Source: DATBVX01 sp963705495
GTDB lineage: Bacteria; Pseudomonadota; Gammaproteobacteria; Steroidobacterales; Steroidobacteraceae
Reading direction: 5' to 3'
Length of the DNA stretch: 64,000 nt
NCBI GenBank assembly: GCA_963705495.1
Contig: CAVPJQ010000017.1
Coordinates: 1-64,000, forward strand
This document shows, one piece after another, positions 42,374-52,529 of the stretch. The notes beneath the pieces are model-generated. The model was not told the DNA's origin. It did no database searches and saw only the letters and a list, made by a program, of their open reading frames with translations. Positions within the stretch are counted from its first letter, which is position 1; each line of letters begins with the position of its first letter. Position numbers and translations under genes: made by a program.

Positions 42374-44743
42374 ATGAGCGAGCCCGAATCGCATGTGATC
42401 TACGAGTTTGGCGATTTCCGGCTCGATGCGACCCGGCGGCTGCTCTTTGCCCGGGGCAACTCCGAGCCTCTGCCGATCACCACCAAAGTGCTCGAGACAC
42501 TCCTTTATCTCGTCGAACACCAGGGGGAACTGCTCGAGAAGGACCGGCTCATCGCCGAGCTCTGGCCAGGGCTTATCGTCGAGGAGAGCAGCCTTACCCA
42601 TGTGATCTCCGTGTTGCGCCATGTGCTCGGCGAGACGCGAGGCGAAAACCGCTATCTCGCCACAGTGCATGGTCGCGGCTATCGGTTCGTTGCCGACGTC
42701 GCGCGCATGCGCGAGGAGCCAAAGGTCGCTCGTACGTCGCCGGCGCCCGAGCCAACGATCCCGGCGCGTCCCGTTTTCCCGGTCACACAAAGGATCGGTC
42801 TGTTCGCACTGGCGGTTGGCGTGCTGGGCGCCGTGCTTTTCGGCTACGGTCGGCATGCCCACTGGTGGCAAGCACCCGATAGCAGTTTGTCTCCGACCGC
42901 CGCGTCTTCGAGCGCAACCGCTCAGTTGCCGGCGCGCAGCGTCGCCGTTCTGCCGTTTCAGAATCTGAGCATGACGCCGGAAAGCGAGTTCTTCGCAGTG
43001 GGACTGGCGGAGTCCATCCTTCATCAGCTCGCAAGTCTGAGCCAGATCGAGGTCATCGCTGGAACATCGTCATTTGCTTTCAAAGGACGCAGCCAAGATG
43101 CGCGCGAGATCGGTCGCATGCTCAACGCGCGATACCTGCTCGAGGGCAGCGTACAGAGTGGGAAGGATCAGCTTCGCGTCACCTCCCAGCTCATCGATGC
43201 GACGACCGGAGGGCACGTCTGGTCAATGCGATTCGACCGCAAGCCTGACAACGTATTCGCCGTGCAGGATGAGATCGCGCAGGAAGTCGCTCGCGCACTC
43301 GGCGTTAGCCTCGATCCCGCAACCACCCGGCGGCTCGCCGGTCATGGCACGAAGAACCTCGATGCCTATCTCGCCTTCGTGCAGGGGCGGGCTCTCATGT
43401 CCAGTCGCAAGATTGCCGATGGCGCGCAGGCGATCGAGAGACTGTCGGCGGCAATCAGCATCGACCCGCAGTTCGCCGCCGCCTACGCTGCGCTGGCCGA
43501 TGCGCAGATGCAGTTGAGCATGTTGTCGAATGGCACGGCCGGCGGTAGCTACGAGCAGGCGTCACGCGCCGCTGGGCCGTTGGTCGCGAAGGCGCTGGAG
43601 CTGGATCCCAATGTCGCACAGGCGTATCTCGTGCGCGCCACGTTGAAGGCCGACAAACATGAGCCCAATGCCGCTGAGGCGGATTTTCGGCGGGCGATCG
43701 CGCTCAACCCCAACTACGGGACGGCTTTCGAGAGGTACGCGGACTTCGTCGGTTCCACAGTACCAGATCGCTATGAGGAAGCACTCGCGCTCAGCGAACA
43801 GGCGCGCCGCGTCGATCCACTGACGCCGCGCAACCATCACCTCAAGGCCGTGATGCTCCTCGAACATGGAGCGCCTGAGGAGGCCGAGGCGCTCTTCGTG
43901 CAGGCTCTCGAACTTGAGCCGGACTTCCACCCCTCCCTCATGCGGCTGGGCACCAGCCGCTACATGTATGGCGGCCATTTCGCGGAGGCCGCCAAGTTCG
44001 CGGAGCAGGCCATCGCCATCGATCCGCAGTCGCCGTGGATGCGCCAGGCATTGATCTACACCTATCTGGAGCTCCAAGATCCATTGGCGGCAAAGCAAGC
44101 GCTCCAGGAAGCGTCTGAGCAGCAACCGGGGCTCTGGCTACCGATCTACTTGTACGGAAGCGAACTGCAGCGTGCGGCGCAGATCGCCTACGATGATCCG
44201 TCGCATGGGGACGGGGACTCGTATTACTGCGATCTTCTCGCCTATGCCGCACGTGATCAGGCTCTGGCAAGTGGGGAGCTCGAGAAGGCGAGCAAATACA
44301 TTGAGGGCCTGCTGCGCAAGGACGAGCGCGGCCAACTGCTCGTCTACGCCTTCAATCAGAATCAGGTGCTCACGCTCGCCCAGGTGCGCCTTGCCATGGG
44401 CGACCGCGAGCGCGCCAGCGCTCTCGCGACCGCAACGCTCGACTGGAATGAGCGCGAGGCGAAGCATTACCGCAAGAATCAGTGGGAACGTCAGCGCGGC
44501 GTCGCACTCGCGCTGCTCGGCCGGAAGGAGGAAGCGCTCCAGGCCCTGGAGAACGGTTTCGCGAGTGGTTACCGGACGCGCTGGTGGTACCTGCTGCAGC
44601 GAGAACCAGCGTTCGCTGAGTTGCGAAAGGAGCCGCGTTTTCAGGCGCTGCTCCTCGACTCGCGCGCTCACGCCGCCGCGGAGCGCTCGATCCTCAAGGA
44701 CATGCAGCGAGCGGGCAGTGTGCCCAACCGATCGCCGATTTGA
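42374..44743 (+). CDS. CadC-like winged-helix regulator with TPR domain
   Basis: A 789-residue protein from ATG 42374. Winged helix at residues 5-110 (RLLFARGNSEPLPITTKVLE, RYLATVHGRGYRFVADVA), one membrane helix (IGLFALAVGVLGAVLFGYG), the SVAVLPFQNLSMTPESEFFA module and IEVIAGTSSFAFKGRS, then TPRs. It is built like the regulator at 30775-33147. It is divergent from the haloperoxidase-like gene and may control it. Confidence 0.87.
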   Translation: MSEPESHVIYEFGDFRLDATRRLLFARGNSEPLPITTKVLETLLYLVEHQGELLEKDRLIAELWPGLIVEESSLTHVISVLRHVLGETRGENRYLATVHGRGYRFVADVARMREEPKVARTSPAPEPTIPARPVFPVTQRIGLFALAVGVLGAVLFGYGRHAHWWQAPDSSLSPTAASSSATAQLPARSVAVLPFQNLSMTPESEFFAVGLAESILHQLASLSQIEVIAGTSSFAFKGRSQDAREIGRMLNARYLLEGSVQSGKDQLRVTSQLIDATTGGHVWSMRFDRKPDNVFAVQDEIAQEVARALGVSLDPATTRRLAGHGTKNLDAYLAFVQGRALMSSRKIADGAQAIERLSAAISIDPQFAAAYAALADAQMQLSMLSNGTAGGSYEQASRAAGPLVAKALELDPNVAQAYLVRATLKADKHEPNAAEADFRRAIALNPNYGTAFERYADFVGSTVPDRYEEALALSEQARRVDPLTPRNHHLKAVMLLEHGAPEEAEALFVQALELEPDFHPSLMRLGTSRYMYGGHFAEAAKFAEQAIAIDPQSPWMRQALIYTYLELQDPLAAKQALQEASEQQPGLWLPIYLYGSELQRAAQIAYDDPSHGDGDSYYCDLLAYAARDQALASGELEKASKYIEGLLRKDERGQLLVYAFNQNQVLTLAQVRLAMGDRERASALATATLDWNEREAKHYRKNQWERQRGVALALLGRKEEALQALENGFASGYRTRWWYLLQREPAFAELRKEPRFQALLLDSRAHAAAERSILKDMQRAGSVPNRSPI

Positions 44744-44759
44744 TCCCAACCCGTCAAGG

Positions 44760-45809
44760 CTATGGCAGCAACGCGCAGCGCGGATCGACGTTGCACTTCA
44801 CGAGCCGCACCACCTCGCCTGATTCCGGCTCAACTTCGAGGAACACTCCGATGCCGGGTGCATAGTACTTGCGCTCGAATACGTCGGGCTCGAGCAGCGA
44901 GAAATTCCGCGTCACCACGCAATCACCGGCACAGAGCAGTCGGGCGAGCCTCTTCGGTACCAGTTCGTCGAGTTCCGGGTCCTTGCCGAACGCATAGTCG
45001 ACCGACAGAACTTCCGTCGCGTCCTCCGCATTGCCGAGCGACGACTCCTCGACGTAGAACTCACCCGGTGTCGGGTTGGCCTGAAAGATGATGCCGGGCT
45101 TGTCGCCGTCTCGGCCTGCCTTGAACGAACCGTCGATACTGACGCGCTCCGGATTCTTCGGCCGGTCGCCCTTGAAGGACTCGAAGCTGCTCGTCTCCTC
45201 ACCGCAGTACCAGACCGTCCCATCCTTGGCCTGTGCGAACCAATCGTTGGTGCTTTCGATGAGCGCACCGTCTTCCTTGACTTCATCACGCACCACGATG
45301 CAGCGCACCTCGTCGATCAGTTTCGTCTCATTCAATACCTGCACTTTGGTGGACTGCGTGGCGCTGCGAAATTCCCATTGATTCCCAATCCCGAGCGGAA
45401 AGTAACGATTGGGGTTGGTCAGATTGGCGAAGTTACTGTTGAACAATTGCGGCTCAAACTCAGGGTCATACCGATGCTCGCCCAACTCTGAACACGCCTC
45501 GCGACGGCCTGCGAGCTGATCCGCGCACAGTTGATTGCCTTCGGCCTTGGACGCCTTCGCCTCCGCGAAGCAGTCAGCGCGATCCTTGCTGTCGGATTCG
45601 TTGATGCAAATACCGAAGGCGATCCAATACTCATCGAGCACCTCATTGCCACAGGCGTGAAATTCCGCCCGCGCCGTTGCCGAGCAGAATTTTCCCTGGC
45701 TTACGAGGTCATCGACGTCAGTCGCAGCGGCCGTTCCTGGCAATGCCAGGGAGGCTGCAAGGGTCAGAGCACACGGGAGCGCAGGTGTGGGCTGAAGCTG
45801 CGTGGTCAT
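44760..45809 (-). CDS. Secreted protein of unknown function
   Basis: A 349-residue protein. Signal peptide ALTLAASLALPGTAAA. Residues 25-115 hold six or more cysteines in helical setting (CSATARAEFHACGNE, CINESDSKDRADCF). The C-terminal domain begins NRYFPLGIGNQWEFRSA and is beta-rich, ending VRLVKCNVDPRC. I do not recognise the family. Confidence 0.7.
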   Translation of the reverse strand: MTTQLQPTPALPCALTLAASLALPGTAAATDVDDLVSQGKFCSATARAEFHACGNEVLDEYWIAFGICINESDSKDRADCFAEAKASKAEGNQLCADQLAGRREACSELGEHRYDPEFEPQLFNSNFANLTNPNRYFPLGIGNQWEFRSATQSTKVQVLNETKLIDEVRCIVVRDEVKEDGALIESTNDWFAQAKDGTVWYCGEETSSFESFKGDRPKNPERVSIDGSFKAGRDGDKPGIIFQANPTPGEFYVEESSLGNAEDATEVLSVDYAFGKDPELDELVPKRLARLLCAGDCVVTRNFSLLEPDVFERKYYAPGIGVFLEVEPESGEVVRLVKCNVDPRCALLP

Positions 45810-45990
45810 GGCGCGCCTCCTGGTACGCCGAAGCGATCATTCACTCCGGCATTCGGTAGGACAGCGCAGGCAACTCAATTCAATCGTCGCTCGTTCACGA
45901 CGTTTGTGCGGCAGTGCAAGGAGGCCTGCAGGCGCGCGCTGAGCGCACGCGAGTTCACGCGGCTGTTAGGTCGCGGAGCGCGACCTGGAT

Positions 45991-46347
45991 TCAGATTCGG
46001 GGTGGCAAGCTCGCAGGCGGAATGGCCGGTTCACGTTTGACCGGTGCCTGCCGTCGGCCCTGTTCTTCGCGGACCTGCTCGAGCGTGAGCTCGGTGTCGG
46101 CGGCGATGATCCTGACGAGGGGATGAGTCGCTTTCTTGGGCAGGTTCAGCTCATGCAGCCGCTCCCAGATCTGGATGCGCTGCTCGGGCGTATTCTGCAC
46201 GGCAGTCTGCTCTGCAATCTCGTGCCGGCGGCGTTCGCGCGCTTCGTAGTCGATCGCAGCAGCGCGGGCGCGATAGTCGGTCGCCAATTCACCGGCGATG
46301 GGCGGTGGCGCAGCTCGGGTGTGTTGAGTCCATTTTTCATGCGCCAT
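45991..46347 (-). CDS. Small hypothetical protein
   Basis: A 118-residue, charged, helical protein (AAAIDYEARERRRHEIAEQT, IQIWERLHELNLPKKATHPL). No signal peptide or known domain. It is followed on the left by a long empty stretch and preceded by another small gene of similar kind 19 bases upstream. Confidence 0.55.
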   Translation of the reverse strand: MAHEKWTQHTRAAPPPIAGELATDYRARAAAIDYEARERRRHEIAEQTAVQNTPEQRIQIWERLHELNLPKKATHPLVRIIAADTELTLEQVREEQGRRQAPVKREPAIPPASLPPRI

Positions 46348-46366
46348 GAGAGTCTCTCCGCAAACC

Positions 46367-46666
46367 TTAAGTGTTTCTCGACGGCCCGATCACGAGTTGC
46401 TTGCGGCCGGCGCGGAAGTTACGACGCTCGTTGAGGCGCGTCACAAGATCCTCAGCCGCGCGCCGCACCGTCTCGGCACTGCCGGGGCGCTGCCCCACAA
46501 TCCTGTTCTTGCCCTGGCCGATGACATATGAATGCCAATCGCGGGTGTCATCGGCGATGGGCGACGGCGTCTGCGTGATGGAATCGAGGCTGTAGGGTGT
46601 CTCGGTAACGGTGCTCGGGGCCGCGGGATCCGGGGTCGCAAGATCGGGTGTCGTCGAGGTTGTCAT
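46367..46666 (-). CDS. Small hypothetical protein
   Basis: A 99-residue protein; the first half is Thr/Pro/Ser-rich and disordered, the second half is compact: DWHSYVIGQGKNRIVGQRPG and AEDLVTRLNERR. Probably co-transcribed with the small gene that starts 19 bases further on. No family recognised. Confidence 0.6.
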   Translation of the reverse strand: MTTSTTPDLATPDPAAPSTVTETPYSLDSITQTPSPIADDTRDWHSYVIGQGKNRIVGQRPGSAETVRRAAEDLVTRLNERRNFRAGRKQLVIGPSRNT

Positions 46667-46761
46667 GACGACAGAATACGCGATTACCCGACCTTCGTTT
46701 TGACTATCTTTGTGAACCTCTTGTCAGACGTGGCATCGGCACCTTCGAGCGTCAGCGCAAG

Positions 46762-48849
46762 TCAGAAATCGCGGCGCCAAATGTCCCACCGCATCAGCGT
46801 TCGCAAGAGTCGAATCGCGCCGAGCAGGAACACCGAAAGAAATCCGAACGCGCCTCCGCCTCCACCACCCTGCATCGACTGGTTGTCCCTGATCGCCACC
46901 GTCATGGTCGACATCGGACCGATGAATGCCCCGCCCGTGGGATTGGACAATTGCAGGGTGAACGTTTCCACGGACTCTGTAGCGCGGTCGGCAGTGATGT
47001 TGATCCTGACAGGCTTGCTTGCATTGTCGCCGTCACTCCATGAAAGAGTAACGGGCTCCGCCGCAAAGTCAGCGTTTGCTGTGGCCGTTCCGCCGGTGGG
47101 CGTCACGGTGACAGAGACCGCTCCTGTCGCGTAGATGCTGCGATCGACCCATACCTCCACAACCGTGCCTTCCGCGACCGCGCCGCCCCCTGAAGTCTGG
47201 AACCCGAATCGGCCAGCGGGTTGAAGGTTGCCATCAATATCGACGGTGGCATTGCGCGTGCCCAGTCCCGCCTGACCCTGTACATCGTCGAGCGTCACGA
47301 TGAAACGCTCGGGTAACTCCGACGCAGCACCGTTCGAGAGTATCGGCACTCTGACTTCCTGGTCCTGGGTTTCGCCGTCGCTCCAGGTCACCCTGCCAGT
47401 GACTGGTGTGAAGTCCTCACCGGGGGTCGCCGGCGGCAGGACCGAATCCAGAGATGTAGTGATCTGATATCTGACGCTCACCTCACCGGTGGCGCCGCCC
47501 ATGCGTCGCACTGGAATCACGGCTTCGTGGCTCTGTCGGTCAACGACGATGCGGGATTGCTGCATGCCGAGGACGCCCGGTCCGCCGCCGGTGTTACCCA
47601 ACAGGCGCGCGACAAATGGGTGTGCCGCAGGAGCCCAGGGGTCATCTCCCCCAGCAGCCAGAATGCGGCCATCGGCCAGCACGCTCATATCGTGAATAAC
47701 CGGGTTCAAGCCGTAGTCGGAAGGCAGATCTATCCACGTCGAGCCGGAATTCCCGAACAGTCCGTCGAGAGTCCCGTCTGCCTGCAAGCGCATGACCAGT
47801 GCAGCCGGCACGGAATCGATGGCTCGACCGGCGACCAGGATCGAACCACCATCGATGGCCAATGCCGTTACGTCTACCATGCTGCTCGCGACAATGGTTC
47901 CATCGAAGCTCGGGTCAGGACTTCCGCCAGTCAGTAACCGGACGGCGAATCCGTGCCCGTCCTCCTGACCTGCGAGCAGCAGCCGTCCGTTGGCCTGGGC
48001 CACCATCGCACTGCACGCGATCGGATCCCCCGACGGCGGCGGATCGAGCGCTGCGATTCCGGAGTTACCAAACGTCGTATCCAGCGCTCCCTGCGCAGTC
48101 AGAGCAACGACGCTGCATGCTGACGTGCTGACCCGATATCCGCCGCCCGCAGTGTGCAGAATGCGAGTGGGCGTGCGGTCGGAGCGCGCGAACTCGGTGA
48201 TGGGACCGACGAAGATGCCGTCAGTGCCGAAGGTGGTGTCGGGTGCGCCATTTGCGAGCAGGCGTACCACCATCAGCTCGCCACTGTGCTGCGTACCGGC
48301 TACCACGATGCGACCCTCGGTATCGAGTGTTACCGACTGTGCGCCTTCGCCCTGAGACAACTGCACGACCCCGCCGCTGCCGAAAGTTGCATCGAGCGAT
48401 CCATCCGATTCGAGCCGGAACACGGTTAGCTTGGCGGACCGGCGCTCACCCATGAGGGTGCGACCGACCGCAATTGGCTTGCCGTCGTCCTGCAGAGCGA
48501 TGTCACGAACCTCGGTACGCGCCGGAATCGCCCCGAATCTCGACTCGAGAGACCCTGTCCCGGTGAGTCGACCCTCGAAGCCTTCATCGATGTAATCGCT
48601 GGAGTAGTAGAACCGGCTCGATTCACGGCCGCCGGCAAAAATGCTGGCGTCGTTAGCGAGCGGCTGGACTGACCACGCCGTCCCGGCGAAATCGAGCGCG
48701 TCGGTCACCCGACCGACATCTCCAAAGGTCGGGTCCAGATCACCCGACGCACCGAATGCCCCGGGGGACATGAGACCCGAGGCCACCGCGGCGGTCGGGG
48801 CTACGCCTTTCGCGAGAAGCGGAATGAGCTGTGCGAGCGGCTTTTTCAT
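46762..48849 (-). CDS. Delta-60-repeat and Calx-beta surface protein with GlyGly-CTERM tail
   Basis: A 695-residue exported protein. Residues 35-430 contain delta-60 repeats (GDLDPTFGDVGRV, DGSLDATFGSGGVV, DGTLDGLFGNSGS). Two Calx-beta domains follow (AVIPVRRMGGATGEVSVRYQ; VSVTVTPTGGTATANADFA). The end is GGGGGGAFGFLSVFLLGA plus a basic tail, the GlyGly-CTERM signal that rhombosortase cuts, so the protein is likely released or lipid-anchored at the surface. Confidence 0.83.
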   Translation of the reverse strand: MKKPLAQLIPLLAKGVAPTAAVASGLMSPGAFGASGDLDPTFGDVGRVTDALDFAGTAWSVQPLANDASIFAGGRESSRFYYSSDYIDEGFEGRLTGTGSLESRFGAIPARTEVRDIALQDDGKPIAVGRTLMGERRSAKLTVFRLESDGSLDATFGSGGVVQLSQGEGAQSVTLDTEGRIVVAGTQHSGELMVVRLLANGAPDTTFGTDGIFVGPITEFARSDRTPTRILHTAGGGYRVSTSACSVVALTAQGALDTTFGNSGIAALDPPPSGDPIACSAMVAQANGRLLLAGQEDGHGFAVRLLTGGSPDPSFDGTIVASSMVDVTALAIDGGSILVAGRAIDSVPAALVMRLQADGTLDGLFGNSGSTWIDLPSDYGLNPVIHDMSVLADGRILAAGGDDPWAPAAHPFVARLLGNTGGGPGVLGMQQSRIVVDRQSHEAVIPVRRMGGATGEVSVRYQITTSLDSVLPPATPGEDFTPVTGRVTWSDGETQDQEVRVPILSNGAASELPERFIVTLDDVQGQAGLGTRNATVDIDGNLQPAGRFGFQTSGGGAVAEGTVVEVWVDRSIYATGAVSVTVTPTGGTATANADFAAEPVTLSWSDGDNASKPVRINITADRATESVETFTLQLSNPTGGAFIGPMSTMTVAIRDNQSMQGGGGGGAFGFLSVFLLGAIRLLRTLMRWDIWRRDF

Positions 48850-49068
48850 GGTCGTTCTCCCAAGATGTCAAAGCTGCGATTAGCTGCCTTGCTCCTCAGT
48901 GCCGCGAGTCTCGACTCGCGCCGGCTTGAACCGACGCTGTCGGAACAGGTGCCTGCGATCAATCACGCGGCGCTCATGAATTTCTCCCGTGTGTGTCTTC
49001 TGTCTCGAATATGCCGGTCATCTCACCAGTCGCTGCGCTGTCGCGCTGCAACAGCAGCCGGGAGCGGC

Positions 49069-51684
49069 TCAGTCGCGAGCTTCGCTCTGCGGCGCCTTGA
49101 CGATCCCGAGCCCGAAGGCGGCCGCCACCGCTTCCGTGCGCGAATGCACTTCGAGCTTTTCGAGAATCGAGGACACGTGATGATCGATCGTTTTCGCTGA
49201 AAGGTGCAAGCGGCGCGCGAGCTCAGCGTTGGTATGCCCACCCACCAGCAGTCTCAGCACGTCGACCTCGCGCGAGGTGAGTCCTGCGGGGTTACCACGC
49301 GTCGAGGTGCGCGGACCGCGTGGGATCCCACGCACACCGAGGTCGCGCAGACGTTGGCGCACCATCGCGGCTAGCGGGCCGACGTCGAGCTCCTCGAGAA
49401 TTGCGAGTGCCTCGCGCAATGCTTCCTCGGGTCCGTCGGCAAGGGCGAGTGCACGCTCGTACGGCATGCCGCGTTTCTCCCAGGCCTCGGCCGCGGCTCG
49501 CCAATCGCCCTCGATCATGAGCCGGTACGGCACAAAGATATCCGTGGGGACCTCGGCGTCCGGGCGCGCACGTGAGTACCAGAACGCAAGTTCGCCGCGG
49601 ATCCACGGATCGCGATGCCCTTCGGCGACCTCGAGCCCTACCGCCACTTCGCGTGCGACGAGCTCGAGATCGCCTTGATACCAGGCAACCTCCGCGCGCG
49701 CCGCGGCCACGCGACCGATGCGCTGCAGCTCCGCCGTCGGGAGCGCAATCCGCAGCGCTTCATCGAGCAGCGGTCCGGCCCCAGGATCTCCGCGGCGTGC
49801 TCGAACCAGGGCGAGCGTGATCAGGGTCGGGATCCGTTGATTGATCGTGATGGAGCCACCGTCCAGCAGCTGCGTCGCGAGGTTTGCGGCCTCCTTCCAG
49901 CGACCGCGCAACAGTTCGAGCCGCGTTTCATAGGCGCGCAGGTAATAGAGGTGCGTGTAGATTTCCTCCGCTTCGCAAAACGCCAGCCCGCGGCGCAGGT
50001 GCCCTTCAGCACGGGGCAAGTCGTAGTTGAGCACCGAGCAGGTCGTCACATTCGTGTAGGCGCGGCCCGCAGCTTCATGCAAGCCGTGCTCGAGAGCGAG
50101 GGAGAGCGCCTGCTCGAGCGGCCCCCACCCTGTTTCCTCGCCGGATCCCAGGAGCGCTGAGCCCATATTGTTGAGCGCGTGGATCTGCGATTCCAGATCG
50201 TTGAACTGCCGCCCCAGGTCGAGCGCCCGCTGGCCGAACCCGAGCGCTTCGTCCACGCGTCCGCCCAGCATCGCCAGCATGGAGCGCGTGCTGTAGGCCA
50301 TTGCGAGATCGCGCCCCGGCGGTGATTTCTCGAGTATCTCGATAGCCTGAGCCACGCTGTTGTCGGCCTGGGGCTTGTGGCCCGATTGCCAGTAAACACG
50401 CGCCAGGACACGCAACACGCGCGCCTGTGCCGCCACGTCGCCAAGCTCCCGATACAACGCCAGCGCGCGCTCGTCTGACTCGATGGCGCGCGGGGACTGG
50501 TTCATCAGGTTGCACTCCCACGCGTGCGCTTCGAAGAGCTTCGCGCGCTCTGCAGCGGGGAACGCGTCCGCGTACCGCAACGCGGAAGCGAAATGCGCGA
50601 CCGCTTCACGATGGGCGCCGAGCTGTGCCGCCTCCTGAGCGGCTCGCGGCGCAAACTCGCGGATGGCGTCGACATTGCGCGCTAACTGCGCGTGATGCAC
50701 CAGCTGTGACAGGTCGGCACCGTGTTCGCTCAGCGCCGAGAGGATGCGTTGATGCAGCGCCTGCGCCTGTCCCGGCGACAGCGTGGACTCCACCGCAAGG
50801 CGCACGAGCTCGTGCCGGAACGAAATGCTGTCATCCCCGAGACGCAAGAGGCCGCGCAGCACGTCTTCCTCGATGCTGGTGGCGATCTCGCCGAGCATTG
50901 CCGTCGCCAGCCACAGCTCCGTTCGACCGGGAAGGAGCGAGACGAATTCCGCCAGTTGGCGTGCGGAGGGCGAGCATTGCATCAGGCGCGCGATCACTGC
51001 ATCGCGCACTGTTTCGGGGACCGTATTGGACGGCGCGGCCAGGAGCTCGCGAACGAAGAGCGCATTGCCGCCCGTCACCTCGTAGATCCGCTCGACGTCA
51101 CGCTGCGTGCCCTGTGCCAGCTGACTGACGGCGGCGAGAGACAGAGCCGGGACACGCATGCGAGTCACGTGTTGCGCGGTGAGCTCTCCCAGCACCCGTC
51201 GCAAAGGATGTGTGGCGGAAAGCTCGTCGTCCCGATAGGTGCCGATCAGCAGGCAGCGCGTGCGCTGCATGCGGCGCCCGAGAAAACGCACGAAATCAAG
51301 CGTGGCTTCGTCCGCCCAGTGCAGGTCCTCGAGCACCACGACGGTGACCTGATTTGGCCGGGCCAACTCTTGCGCGAGGCGTGCGAAGAACTGCGCACGC
51401 GATTGCTCGCTATGCTCCGTGTCGGGACTCGCCACCGCGAGTGCGGCCGCGACCTCATGAATCGGGCCGAGAGCGCGTGGCGTCTGCAACGCGTCGCACG
51501 CGCCCCAGACGATGCGCACCCCGCGCCGTGGGCTGTTGGCAAACGCTTCGATGAGTGCGCTCTTGCCGGCACCGGCCTCGCCCGCCACGAAGATGGCCTT
51601 GCCGCGGCCCGCTTCTGCTTCACTCAGCTGCCGAGTGAGCTCATCGAGCTGGTTTTGGCGTTCAAGAAGCTCCATGGGGGTCAT
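49069..51684 (-). CDS. LuxR-family regulator with AAA ATPase and TPR-like region
   Basis: About 871 residues, built like MalT/LAL regulators. Walker A GEAGAGKSALIEAF and Walker B VVVLEDLHWADEAT lie in the first 150 residues, an ATPase/TPR-like repeat region occupies the middle, and the C-terminal LuxR helix-turn-helix is GLTSREVDVLRLLVGG and AELARRLHLSAKTIDHHVSS. ATG 51684 (or 51675, MELLERQNQLDEL) is preferred over the longer frame to 51822. It is divergent from the urcA-type gene. Confidence 0.88.
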   Translation of the reverse strand: MTPMELLERQNQLDELTRQLSEAEAGRGKAIFVAGEAGAGKSALIEAFANSPRRGVRIVWGACDALQTPRALGPIHEVAAALAVASPDTEHSEQSRAQFFARLAQELARPNQVTVVVLEDLHWADEATLDFVRFLGRRMQRTRCLLIGTYRDDELSATHPLRRVLGELTAQHVTRMRVPALSLAAVSQLAQGTQRDVERIYEVTGGNALFVRELLAAPSNTVPETVRDAVIARLMQCSPSARQLAEFVSLLPGRTELWLATAMLGEIATSIEEDVLRGLLRLGDDSISFRHELVRLAVESTLSPGQAQALHQRILSALSEHGADLSQLVHHAQLARNVDAIREFAPRAAQEAAQLGAHREAVAHFASALRYADAFPAAERAKLFEAHAWECNLMNQSPRAIESDERALALYRELGDVAAQARVLRVLARVYWQSGHKPQADNSVAQAIEILEKSPPGRDLAMAYSTRSMLAMLGGRVDEALGFGQRALDLGRQFNDLESQIHALNNMGSALLGSGEETGWGPLEQALSLALEHGLHEAAGRAYTNVTTCSVLNYDLPRAEGHLRRGLAFCEAEEIYTHLYYLRAYETRLELLRGRWKEAANLATQLLDGGSITINQRIPTLITLALVRARRGDPGAGPLLDEALRIALPTAELQRIGRVAAARAEVAWYQGDLELVAREVAVGLEVAEGHRDPWIRGELAFWYSRARPDAEVPTDIFVPYRLMIEGDWRAAAEAWEKRGMPYERALALADGPEEALREALAILEELDVGPLAAMVRQRLRDLGVRGIPRGPRTSTRGNPAGLTSREVDVLRLLVGGHTNAELARRLHLSAKTIDHHVSSILEKLEVHSRTEAVAAAFGLGIVKAPQSEARD

Positions 51685-51846
51685 CAGTATCGGGCAAGCC
51701 CAATCTCTTGGGTACCGGCAGGTCGCAATTTGGGAGTGACCCACAGCACAAGTTAGGGAGAGCACCCGATTTGCCGACTCGCGCGTGTTCCTACTCTGTT
51801 CACCGTCGCGGATCGGAGCCAATCAAACCCTTTCAGGAGCATGACG

Positions 51847-52200
51847 ATGAACGAATCGAATCACACATCACGGACAGCAGTCATGGGCGTGGTCACGGCG
51901 CTCATGTTGGGCATCGCTTCGACGGCGTTTGCAAGCTCAGCGGCGGGCAGCACGAGGAGCATCGCGGTGAGCTACGGAGAGCTCGATCTATCCCGGCCTG
52001 CGGGCGCACAAGTCCTGTACCAGCGCATCGAGCGCGCCGCTTTGACGGTCTGCAACAATTTCTCGGAGCCATTCAGCGAGATGCACACGAAGGCGAGCGC
52101 TTGCTATCAGAACGCCGTAGCGAACGCGGTGGCATACGTCAATAGCCCGCAGGTCTTTGCGATTTACCAGGCACACCTGGCTCGGGTCGCGAGCAATTGA
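51847..52200 (+). CDS. UrcA-family protein
   Basis: A 117-residue exported protein: signal VMGVVTALMLGIASTAFA, then VSYGELDLSRPAGAQVLYQR and the paired cysteines in LTVCNNFSE and SACYQNAV, the UrcA pattern. Function unknown. ATG 51847 lies eight bases after AGGAG. First gene of a small plus-strand group with the DUF4242 gene. Confidence 0.83.
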   Translation: MNESNHTSRTAVMGVVTALMLGIASTAFASSAAGSTRSIAVSYGELDLSRPAGAQVLYQRIERAALTVCNNFSEPFSEMHTKASACYQNAVANAVAYVNSPQVFAIYQAHLARVASN

Positions 52201-52240
52201 CGCCAAGGGTCGTGGACCAACCAAGAAGGAGATGACGCCA

Positions 52241-52513
52241 ATGCCACGGTACGTCGTCCAGAGAGAGTTCCCTGACGGGCTGAATGTTCCCATCGACGAT
52301 TTTGGGGCCAGGGCCTGCCTGGCAATCGTCGACAGCAACATGGCCGACCAGGTCACGTGGGTTCACTCCTACGTGAGCGCGGACAAGAAGAAGACGTTTT
52401 GCGTCTACGACGCACCGTCGCCCGAAGCCATCCGCCGCACCGCAAGCCGCAACATGCTGCCGCTGGAGTGCATCACCGAGGTTCGCGTTCTCGATCCGTA
52501 TTTCTACAAGTGA
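52241..52513 (+). CDS. DUF4242 / SCO4226-like small protein
   Basis: A 90-residue protein, MPRYVVQREFPDGLNVP then VTWVHSYVSADKKKTFCVYD and ECITEVRVLDPYFYK, closely matching the DUF4242 family, whose member SCO4226 binds nickel. ATG 52241 follows AAGGAG at nine bases. It ends 16 bases before the next gene. Confidence 0.87.
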   Translation: MPRYVVQREFPDGLNVPIDDFGARACLAIVDSNMADQVTWVHSYVSADKKKTFCVYDAPSPEAIRRTASRNMLPLECITEVRVLDPYFYK

Positions 52514-52529
52514 AATGAGGAGAATGACG

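Noticed and set aside
49229..51756. Several long plus-strand frames opposite the LuxR regulator
   Set aside because: Low-complexity, Arg-rich shadow frames without start signals; the minus-strand frame has all expected motifs.
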